14,629 nt of DNA from an uncultured Planctomycetaceae bacterium (GTDB lineage: Bacteria; Planctomycetota; Planctomycetia; Pirellulales; Thermoguttaceae). The stretch covers positions 1 through 14,629 of the forward strand of contig CAMZHY010000028.1 of assembly GCA_947307005.1 (NCBI GenBank), in the 5' to 3' direction. The notes below the pieces were generated by a model that had not been told where the DNA came from, made no database searches, and saw only the letters and a list, made by a program, of their open reading frames with translations. How positions within the stretch are numbered: position 1 is the stretch's first letter; each line of letters starts with the position of its first letter. This document shows, in pieces, positions 8,788 through 14,629 of this stretch. A program made the position numbers and the translations under genes.

Positions 8788-11700
8788 TTATTGGAAGACG
8801 TACATTCTCCCCGGATCGAGCGGCTCGATAATGAGGACGGGGCTTTCGTCGTAGAGCGCTTTAACCTTTTCCGGATCGAGCGACGGGTTAAGATACCACG
8901 AAGAACTCGCCGCCAGCCCGACGGCGGGTATATTGACGTAGACTCGCCCGTTTTCGACGGCGATTCCGGCGTTGACGTCTTGGTACGTTCCGACGCTGGT
9001 CGAATAGACGACGCGCAGGTTCTCGGCGTTCTTCGCGATTCCGTCGGGCAAATCGAACGCGTAGGGGAAGTTCGGCTTACCGACGTGGCGCTTGTCGAGG
9101 AACGCGCCGGTCTTGAGCGCGTATTTCGGCTTGCCGTCCCCGTCGAGAACTTCGTTTCCCTGCGAATCGACGAACCGGTCGATCGGTTCCGGTCTTCCTA
9201 GGAACGGATCGACGGGCGCGATTCCTCCTTCCGCTTTAAGCGTTTCCAGACTCTTATGGATATACCACAAATCCTTGACGACGAACGAATTCTCGCCCTC
9301 TTGATCGAATAGTTTTACCGCGCGGACGCGCGAGACGAACGATCCTTTCGTCACTGGCGGCGGGTTTGAACCGGACATGAGCGCTCCGTCCTCCTTCCGG
9401 TAGCCGTCGTACAGGTCGAGACCGTCGCGTTTAAAAGGCGGCTCTTCGTCGAGCGGCTCCAAGAGGAAATAGACCGGCTCCCCGCGCCAGTCGACGGCGT
9501 TGTAATCGCACCCGTAATACTGCGCGCCGGAGACGTCGAGGAGCGGGGTTCCGTCGCGGTTATAGAGCGCGAAAAGGGGACGTTGAAGTTTGATATGTTC
9601 TCCCGAAGACTTGTCTAAAACGCCCGACTCGACGTTGACGACCGTCATCGCCGTAGCGTGAAACGCTTGCCGACCGTCGGGAATCGTCGTTAGATGGTCG
9701 CTACGATTCGTGAAGGGTCTCACAAGCCTCTCGCGCGACTCCGGCGACGCGACGACGGGCGCGGTAAACGCCGGTCTCGCAACGAGCGGGTAGAGACCGG
9801 TTAGCGACGTTTTATCCAAGGGGGGATTGAGGAGCGTTTCGACGCTTCTTTCGTCCTTAGCGGCGAACGCGGCGTCTTCCGACGTTTTGGGACGCGGGAC
9901 GCAGAGCGGGGCGCGAACGCGACCCGCGCGCAGCCCGAAGGATTTGGGCGTTTGAAACGCGGAGGTTTGCGTCGAATCGCGGACGGCGAGCGTCAGGTAG
10001 ATCAGGCGCCGCTGAATCTCGATGGGAACGGCGGAGCAGTCGACGTCGAGCGCGCTGAGAACCGCGTTGTAGACGTCCGATTCGCGGAGTTCCGCGTCTC
10101 GCGCCGTATGAGCGGTCGCCGCAGCCGCCTCGACGGCGGCGAGGGGGAGCGTTCCTTCCGCCAAAGGCAAGTCCGCCGGCCGCAGGGCGTTGTTTTCCAA
10201 AGAGGTTTCGTCGATCGGACGGTAGCCGTAGAGCGTTTCGTCGATGAAATCGCCGCGCTTTTGCGCGCTTAGCGTCGAGTTCCACAGCGCGGTCTTGACG
10301 ACGGATTCGAGCCGTTTGCCGCGACTTTGCAGGAAGAGATTCAACGGAAGCGACGGGGTGGCGAGGCGGCTTTGCGCGGCGACGTAAACGTAGCGGTTGG
10401 CGGCGATTTCATCGTAACTCGGTCGCGACTCCTTGATCCTTTCCAGCGTCTCAAGCGTCGGTTCGAAACAGATTTTCGGCGCGAAGGAACGGACAAACTG
10501 CCGACGAAGCGTCTCGTAGAGCTTTTTCTCCGACTCGACGGAATCGTTGACCCCGGCGGCGAACCGTTTCGTCATCGCGAACGCTTTTTCCGTCTCCTTG
10601 ACGGCTTTGTCGACGTCTTGCCACTGCGGATTGTTCATCACGTCCTGCGACGGATGGCACAAAGGATCGACCTTGAGGTTTTGGCGCGTTTGCTCGACGT
10701 ATTTCTCGTAGTCCTTCCTGTTTTTGAGCTTCGGAAGATTCTCGAAGATCGGGCGCCCCGTCGCGTCGAGCTTCTGGGGAATCCCCGCCAGACGGTCTTC
10801 CCGCGCCCTGAACGCGCAGCTGGTCGCAGCGAACGCGACGACGACGAGAAGGACGGGCGCCAGCGCGATAAGCCCCGGTTTCTTTCCTTTATAACACGCT
10901 GCGGCGTTAAAGACGGACCCGACGGCAAAGAGGAGCGCGACGCCGTAAACGAACGGGACAAGACGCGCGTCGTCGCTCGGGAAGATTGAACTCAGCCCCG
11001 CGAGAATCGCGATCATGAGAACGATCGACGCCGCCGTCGCGACGAGGCGTCCGGCTGGAGTCGACGCGCCCCACAGAACGAGACCGAAGAGCAGCGCCGC
11101 GTAAGGCGCGACGTGGGCGAGGGCGAAGCGAGGGGACGCGTCGGGCGCGCCGCCGGAAAAGAGGAACGCGCCAAGGCATAGAACGAAGACGACGACCAGC
11201 GCGGCGAGCGCGTTGACGAGCCAATACCGTCCGAAGCCGACGTTAAAACGCTCCTTGACGGGCGCGCCTTTCATCTTGAGGTCGGCGAAAAGCCCTGAGC
11301 CGAGCGCCGCGCAGTAGAGGACGAAGAGAGAAATAACGATATGAGCGTTCAAGGCGAGAAACTTGCCCGGTTCCGATTTTTGCGCGGAAGCGAGTCCGAG
11401 CGACGCCTGGAGGAACGCGCAGACCAGAACGACCGCCGCGACTTCGAAGAGGAGCGACGCGGGGGATCGGAAAACGATCGCCGTCTGAGCGAGCGCGTGA
11501 CGCAGGAGCGCCCAGGACGCGGAAGGCTTGACGGTTTTGAGCTTCGGATTTCGCGGGTCGAGGGAGCGATTCGCGCCGGACGCGCGTCCTTCGTTCTCGA
11601 CCGATTCGTCCGCGCTCGCCAAGGGCGCGTTGAGATTGCGGTATCCGAAGCGATTTCCAAGGGGCGCGAGCGCCATGGCGACGACGCCGACCGCAAAGCA

Positions 11701-12291
11701 CGGGAGATCGACTTCCGCGGCGGGCAAGAACGTCGACGCGACGATTCCGCAGACCATCGCCGAGAAGAACGCGAGGAAGATCGCCGTGATCTGACGCGAG
11801 ACGCGCCCCGTCCAGAAAATCCCCCAGCAGAACGCGGCGCCCATTCCCGACCCTTGGAGGAAGGCGTTCAGACCGTAGCCCGAGTTCGTCGAGAAGAAGG
11901 ACGCGAACGTCGTCGTTAGCGGCTGTTCGCGCGTCAGGTCGACGCAGAGCGTGACGAGGAAGAAGAAGACGCCGAGCGCGAGCGTCGACAGGAACGCGTA
12001 CCCAAATTTCCCGGCGGCGGCGACGCGCCAGTCGGGGGACGTCCGACGCAGCGTCTCCATCGTGTTCGCTTCGCGTTCCCGCGCGAACGCCGTCGCGCAA
12101 AGCGCCGTGAGGTTGAGCCACGTCGCGACGATTCCGCCCATAACAAAGCGGCTTAGCTCCAAATTGTCGACATAATACCAGCGGTTGAACTTCGCGAAGA
12201 AGGGAACGAGGAGCCCCGCGATCAGGAACGTCAGCGTTTGCCCGCGGGTTTCCAGAAACTCTTTATAGAAAATGGCGCCGAACTTTTTCAT
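8788..12291 (-). CDS. ABC-2-type transporter permease with large C-terminal extracytoplasmic domain
   Basis: This 1167-residue protein has two parts. Residues 1-495 hold about 13 hydrophobic helices in two groups: about six in 20-211 and about seven in 280-492, split by a polar linker (about 215-275). It reads as two half-permeases fused in tandem. After the second helix, REREANTMETLRRTSPDW (residues 71-88) matches the cytoplasmic loop typical of ABC-2 permeases (ERE, then TxExLxxTP). Residues 495-1167 have no further membrane helix and no domain I recognise. The first part is helical, including a Lys/Arg/Tyr-rich stretch near 515-540; the last 350 residues look beta-rich. It should work with the ATPase encoded just upstream (60-bp gap), exporting a substrate or doing mechanical work on envelope proteins. 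Ordinary ABC-2 permeases are 250-500 residues, so the extra domain is unusual. GGAG 7 nt upstream of the ATG supports the start. The permease assignment is firm; topology and substrate are inferred. Confidence 0.9.
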   Translation of the reverse strand: MKKFGAIFYKEFLETRGQTLTFLIAGLLVPFFAKFNRWYYVDNLELSRFVMGGIVATWLNLTALCATAFAREREANTMETLRRTSPDWRVAAAGKFGYAFLSTLALGVFFFLVTLCVDLTREQPLTTTFASFFSTNSGYGLNAFLQGSGMGAAFCWGIFWTGRVSRQITAIFLAFFSAMVCGIVASTFLPAAEVDLPCFAVGVVAMALAPLGNRFGYRNLNAPLASADESVENEGRASGANRSLDPRNPKLKTVKPSASWALLRHALAQTAIVFRSPASLLFEVAAVVLVCAFLQASLGLASAQKSEPGKFLALNAHIVISLFVLYCAALGSGLFADLKMKGAPVKERFNVGFGRYWLVNALAALVVVFVLCLGAFLFSGGAPDASPRFALAHVAPYAALLFGLVLWGASTPAGRLVATAASIVLMIAILAGLSSIFPSDDARLVPFVYGVALLFAVGSVFNAAACYKGKKPGLIALAPVLLVVVAFAATSCAFRAREDRLAGIPQKLDATGRPIFENLPKLKNRKDYEKYVEQTRQNLKVDPLCHPSQDVMNNPQWQDVDKAVKETEKAFAMTKRFAAGVNDSVESEKKLYETLRRQFVRSFAPKICFEPTLETLERIKESRPSYDEIAANRYVYVAAQSRLATPSLPLNLFLQSRGKRLESVVKTALWNSTLSAQKRGDFIDETLYGYRPIDETSLENNALRPADLPLAEGTLPLAAVEAAAATAHTARDAELRESDVYNAVLSALDVDCSAVPIEIQRRLIYLTLAVRDSTQTSAFQTPKSFGLRAGRVRAPLCVPRPKTSEDAAFAAKDERSVETLLNPPLDKTSLTGLYPLVARPAFTAPVVASPESRERLVRPFTNRSDHLTTIPDGRQAFHATAMTVVNVESGVLDKSSGEHIKLQRPLFALYNRDGTPLLDVSGAQYYGCDYNAVDWRGEPVYFLLEPLDEEPPFKRDGLDLYDGYRKEDGALMSGSNPPPVTKGSFVSRVRAVKLFDQEGENSFVVKDLWYIHKSLETLKAEGGIAPVDPFLGRPEPIDRFVDSQGNEVLDGDGKPKYALKTGAFLDKRHVGKPNFPYAFDLPDGIAKNAENLRVVYSTSVGTYQDVNAGIAVENGRVYVNIPAVGLAASSSWYLNPSLDPEKVKALYDESPVLIIEPLDPGRMYVFQ

Positions 12292-12351
12292 TGAAAATCT
12301 CCGCTTGCGCTCGGTTTTCCGGTCTTGAAAATCGGGGAAGGCCCGCGTCTC

Positions 12352-13323
12352 TCACCGTCGTTTTCGCATGTACGCGACGAAAACGTCCTCAAGGGACGGA
12401 ACCGAGATTTCCGTTTTCAGAAGGCGATCGCCGAGGGACGCGCGCAGCCGCTCCTCGTAATTGCGCGCAAGTTTGCGTCCGAGAATCCGATAGCGCAGCC
12501 CGTAGCGCTCCAGCCCGACGTATTCCTCCTCAAAGATCGAGGCGAAAAGCGGCTCGAGCGCGGCTGCGTCGCCGACCTCGCCGGAGATCGTCGCGTCGAC
12601 GACGCGCGTCATCCGCCGGAGGTTCTCGATGGAATCCATGAGGACGAACTTTCCGTTCTTCAAAAACGCGACCTGATCCGCGACGCGCTCCACCTCCGCC
12701 GTCTGATGGCTCGAGAGGAGAATCGTCTTGCCCATCGCGCCGAGTTCGGCGACGTCGGAGAGAATCTGACGGCGAACGAGCGCGTCGAGTCCGGAGGTCG
12801 GCTCGTCGAGAACGAGAACGTCGGGGTCGCGCGCCAACTCCAGCGCCAAGGACGTCTTCGCCTTCAGGCCTTTGGAGAGCGACTTGATTCGGTCTTTCGG
12901 GTTGAGCCCAAGTTCCTCGCAGCGTTTGGCGTACCGCTGAAGGTAGCCCTTTTTATTGAACGCCGACGCGAATTTGCCGATCTGACCGACCGTCATGTAT
13001 TCGTAAAGGGTCGGCGATTCCGGGATGAAGCCGATTCTCTCGCGGATATCCTTCGAGCGCTTCATCGGATTCTGCTCGAAGACGCGAATCAGCCCCGACG
13101 TCGGCGCCGTTTCCCCGAGAACCATGCGGATCGTCGTCGTTTTGCCCGCGCCGTTCTCGCCCAAAAGCGCGAAAACGGAACCCGGCTTAATCGAAAACGA
13201 AACGCCGTCGAGAACCGTTTTCGAGCCGTACTTCTTCACGACGTCTTGAAATTCGACGACGTTTACGGAAGGTTGAGCCAAATTCGACGGATCGTAGCCG
13301 TCGTTCAAGATGTTTTCACTCAT
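12352..13323 (-). CDS. ABC transporter ATP-binding protein (ABC-2 exporter type)
   Basis: The protein has 323 residues and all ABC ATPase motifs: A-loop Tyr32, Walker A GENGAGKTT (55-63), a Q-loop position occupied by Glu in FIPE (98-101), signature LSKGLKAK (148-155), Walker B VLVLDE (168-173), D-loop SGLD (176-179) and H-loop His205. A signature LSKG in place of LSGG and Glu at the Q-loop are common in ATPases partnered with ABC-2 permeases, including YtrB- and GldA-like proteins. A 20-residue polar extension precedes the ABC domain and about 100 residues of accessory domain follow it. It should hydrolyse ATP at the inner membrane to drive the permease encoded downstream. An in-frame ATG exists at 13344, but the start at 13323 has GGAGG 9 nt upstream. 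It overlaps the regulator gene by 8 bp, suggesting translational coupling. Substrate cannot be read from the sequence. Confidence 0.95.
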   Translation of the reverse strand: MSENILNDGYDPSNLAQPSVNVVEFQDVVKKYGSKTVLDGVSFSIKPGSVFALLGENGAGKTTTIRMVLGETAPTSGLIRVFEQNPMKRSKDIRERIGFIPESPTLYEYMTVGQIGKFASAFNKKGYLQRYAKRCEELGLNPKDRIKSLSKGLKAKTSLALELARDPDVLVLDEPTSGLDALVRRQILSDVAELGAMGKTILLSSHQTAEVERVADQVAFLKNGKFVLMDSIENLRRMTRVVDATISGEVGDAAALEPLFASIFEEEYVGLERYGLRYRILGRKLARNYEERLRASLGDRLLKTEISVPSLEDVFVAYMRKRR

Positions 13324-13747
13324 CTCTCTCGTCCTCCGTTTCAATCTGACGGGCGGCGCTCAGTGGAATCGTCGCGGATATCTTCTCTAGCGCGGCTTCG
13401 AAGATTTCTCTCATTTCGTCGGGAGAGAGCCCCCCGTGTTTCCCCTCGTCGAGCGTCTCTTCGAGTCGCCTTGCGAAGAAATTCTGTCGAAAGGTTTCGC
13501 ACTTGCGCTTGGCGCCCTTGACGACGGTAAAGCCGACGCCGCGCATCGGCGAGAGCAACCCTTCTTCAGTAAGGCGTCGGTACGCCTTGAGCACCGTTAT
13601 GTGGTTGATCGTCGTCGCCTTCGCGACGTCGAGAACGGTGGGAATCGTCGTTCCCTCCGGAAACTCGCCCGTCGCGATTGCGAGCCGCGTCTTTTGCTCG
13701 ATTTGTTCGAAGAGAGGAACAGGGCTGTTAAAATCGATATTGTACAT
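13316..13747 (-). CDS. GntR-family transcriptional regulator, YtrA-like
   Basis: The product is 143 residues, the short size typical of the YtrA subfamily. Residues 9-75 form the GntR winged helix-turn-helix: PLFEQIEQ, then IATGEFPEGTTIPTVLDVAK, the recognition region TTINHITVLKAYRRLTEEG, and the wing MRGVGFTVV. The remaining 65 residues are helical and charged, too short for a FadR or HutC ligand domain and fitting a YtrA-type dimerisation tail. YtrA-type regulators usually repress their own operon of ABC-2 transporter genes and respond to envelope stress or antibiotics. That fits the gene order here, where the ATPase gene overlaps the end by 8 bp. An AAGGGA ribosome site lies 5 nt upstream of the ATG, with a promoter and inverted repeat ahead of it. 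The effector is unknown. Confidence 0.92.
   Translation of the reverse strand: MYNIDFNSPVPLFEQIEQKTRLAIATGEFPEGTTIPTVLDVAKATTINHITVLKAYRRLTEEGLLSPMRGVGFTVVKGAKRKCETFRQNFFARRLEETLDEGKHGGLSPDEMREIFEAALEKISATIPLSAARQIETEDERDE
13333..13337 (-). promoter_or_regulatory. Ribosome binding site of the ABC ATPase inside the regulator gene
   Basis: A full GGAGG lies 9 nt upstream of the ATG at 13323, within the last codons of the GntR gene. It favours that start over the in-frame ATG at 13344. Confidence 0.65.
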
Positions 13748-13776
13748 GTCGTTCCCTTACGTCGTTTGGAAAGACT

Positions 13777-13798
13777 TGTGTGACGTTTACTCCACACA
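13777..13798. promoter_or_regulatory. Candidate operator (TGTGTG-N10-CACACA)
   Basis: A perfect 6-bp inverted repeat, TGTGTG and CACACA with a 10-bp spacer, starts at the last base of the -10 box and covers the predicted transcription start. It lies 30 bp upstream of the regulator's start codon. A repressor bound here would block initiation, which fits autoregulation by the GntR protein. Binding is inferred from position and symmetry only. Confidence 0.6.
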
Positions 13799-13826
13799 GC
13801 ATAAGAATCGCGTCGCTTGGCGTCAA
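13798..13826 (-). promoter_or_regulatory. Sigma70-type promoter of the regulator/ABC operon
   Basis: The -35 box TTGACG (13821-13826) matches consensus at five of six bases. After exactly 17 bp comes the -10 box TATGCT (13798-13803), matching at four of six. Transcription should start near 13791, giving a leader of about 44 nt before the regulator's ATG. The next A/T-rich stretch upstream (around 13847-13860) could act as an UP-like element. The rest of 13827-14014 shows nothing else I can name apart from a short hairpin. Confidence 0.65.
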
Positions 13827-13882
13827 CCGTGGAGCGACGGATTCCTCGATATTTACAAAAATGACCGCGGCGTCCCGGGCTT

Positions 13883-13900
13883 CGCCGAATCTTTTCGGCG
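13883..13900. repeat. Short perfect hairpin in the intergenic region
   Basis: CGCCGAA and TTCGGCG form a 7-bp stem with a 4-nt loop. On the plus strand a T5 run follows (13903-13907), which would make a weak intrinsic terminator reading left to right, against all genes here. On the minus strand no T run follows, so it is a poor terminator for the macroglobulin-like gene ending at 14015. It might still mark the end of that transcript by protecting its 3' end. Confidence 0.35.
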
Positions 13901-14014
13901 CGTTTTTCGAAGGAAAACAACGTTGCGAATGTCTGTAAGCCCTGAGTTGATCTTGTTTTCGACTTCGAGAACGTCGGCGGAACCCGTTTAGACGGCGCGT
14001 TTGCGGGATCAAAG

Positions 14015-14629
14015 CTACTCGACGACGATATCGCGTTTGACAAAGGTCGCGCATTCTTTTTCGCGGTCGAACGCTCTAAAGAGGACACGGTAGGTTCCGG
14101 GCGTCTTGGGGGCGTCGAACTCGAAGGAGAGGGAGTCGACGCGTTCCTCGGCCGCCGTCGTTTTGAGAACCGAATCGGGACTCGTGGACGCGGGAATCTT
14201 CGGGACTTCTTCGAGGACGAACTCGGAACGAACGGGCCTCTTAAGTTTTCTCCTTTCTTCAACGTTGTATTCGATATCGACGTCCCACGGAAGCGGGAGC
14301 GCTTCGTCGACGTAATACTCGTAGCAGAATCGAGAAGGCCGCTGCGGCGCCCTGTCCGCGATCGTCTCGCGTTCGGCGCGGCGTTTCGGCGGCGCCGTCG
14401 GTCTCATGAGCTTGAGGGGCGAGGCGTCTTGGCTCATGAGAAAACGGCTTTCGGGCTGAACTTCCGCGAGGAACGACGAGAAGTCGTCGCTCGGCGTCAG
14501 GTCGCGTTTGGCGTCGAAGAGGACGAGAGACGCGCGTCCGCCGAAGAGCGGGTCGCCGTCTTCGAGGGGCGCGAACTTCGCGGTCAGCCGGACCTTTTCG
14601 CCCGGTTGGACTTTTTCGGGAAACTCAAG
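14015..14629 (-). CDS. C-terminal end of a second macroglobulin-like protein (5' end outside window)
   Basis: The frame is open from the right edge to a TAG at 14015-14017, giving the last 204 residues. It aligns along its whole length with the C-terminus of the protein at 3163-7263: LFGGRASLVLFD here against LFAGRATLALYD there, then a charged, variable linker, then FEFDAPKTPGTYR and FRAFD, ending in VVE in both. It therefore has the A2M-N2-like and A2M-like segments and also stops before any thioester domain. The first visible residues are inside a domain, so the true start lies outside and the ATG at 14437 is only an internal Met. It ends 267 bp before the regulator gene and is probably transcribed from its own upstream promoter. 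Secretion is inferred from the paralog. Confidence 0.8.
   Translation of the reverse strand, partial: LEFPEKVQPGEKVRLTAKFAPLEDGDPLFGGRASLVLFDAKRDLTPSDDFSSFLAEVQPESRFLMSQDASPLKLMRPTAPPKRRAERETIADRAPQRPSRFCYEYYVDEALPLPWDVDIEYNVEERRKLKRPVRSEFVLEEVPKIPASTSPDSVLKTTAAEERVDSLSFEFDAPKTPGTYRVLFRAFDREKECATFVKRDIVVE

Noticed and set aside
12325..13521. Plus-strand open frame of 398 codons
   Set aside because: It lies opposite the ABC ATPase and regulator, whose motifs are unmistakable. Its composition is the Arg-rich pattern of an antisense shadow.
13728..14054. Minus-strand open frame of 108 codons in the intergenic region
   Set aside because: It overlaps the end of the macroglobulin-like gene, the promoter and the regulator start, and has no recognisable feature.

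Overview
The window looks like a chromosomal segment of a GC-rich bacterium with large secreted proteins. The style of those proteins (cleavable signal peptides on giant beta-sandwich proteins, SGNH-fold proteins with C-terminal jelly-roll modules, a macroglobulin-type protein outside the usual pbpC context) suggests Planctomycetota. That assignment is an inference from protein style only; no rRNA or marker gene is present. No tRNA, CRISPR array, insertion sequence or phage gene was seen.

Every gene I can support is on the minus strand, so transcription runs from high to low coordinates. At the upstream edge (14015 to the window end) lies the C-terminal end of a macroglobulin-like protein. 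A 267-bp intergenic region (13748-14014) follows. It holds a good sigma70-type promoter (TTGACG, 17 bp, TATGCT) and an inverted repeat just downstream of the -10. This promoter leads a co-directional row of seven genes: a GntR/YtrA-type regulator (13316-13747), an ABC ATPase overlapping it by 8 bp (12352-13323), a very large ABC-2 permease with about 670 extra C-terminal residues (8788-12291), a membrane-anchored helical protein (7309-8697), a 1366-residue macroglobulin-like secreted protein (3163-7263), an SGNH-fold secreted protein (1122-3104), and a second SGNH-fold paralog running off the left edge (1-992). The gaps between genes are 45 to 129 bp and no convincing intrinsic terminator lies between them.

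The first three genes have the layout of YtrA-type regulator/ABC-2 exporter operons, usually repressed by their own GntR protein. The rest is unusual. The permease carries a large domain predicted to lie outside the membrane. The macroglobulin protein stops just where the thioester domain of alpha-2-macroglobulins should begin. Both SGNH proteins have Glu in place of the catalytic Ser, and one has also lost the catalytic His. My reading is a regulated envelope system: an ATP-driven membrane machine with non-catalytic, probably binding or structural, secreted partners. Two paralogous pairs (SGNH with SGNH, macroglobulin with macroglobulin) indicate local duplication.
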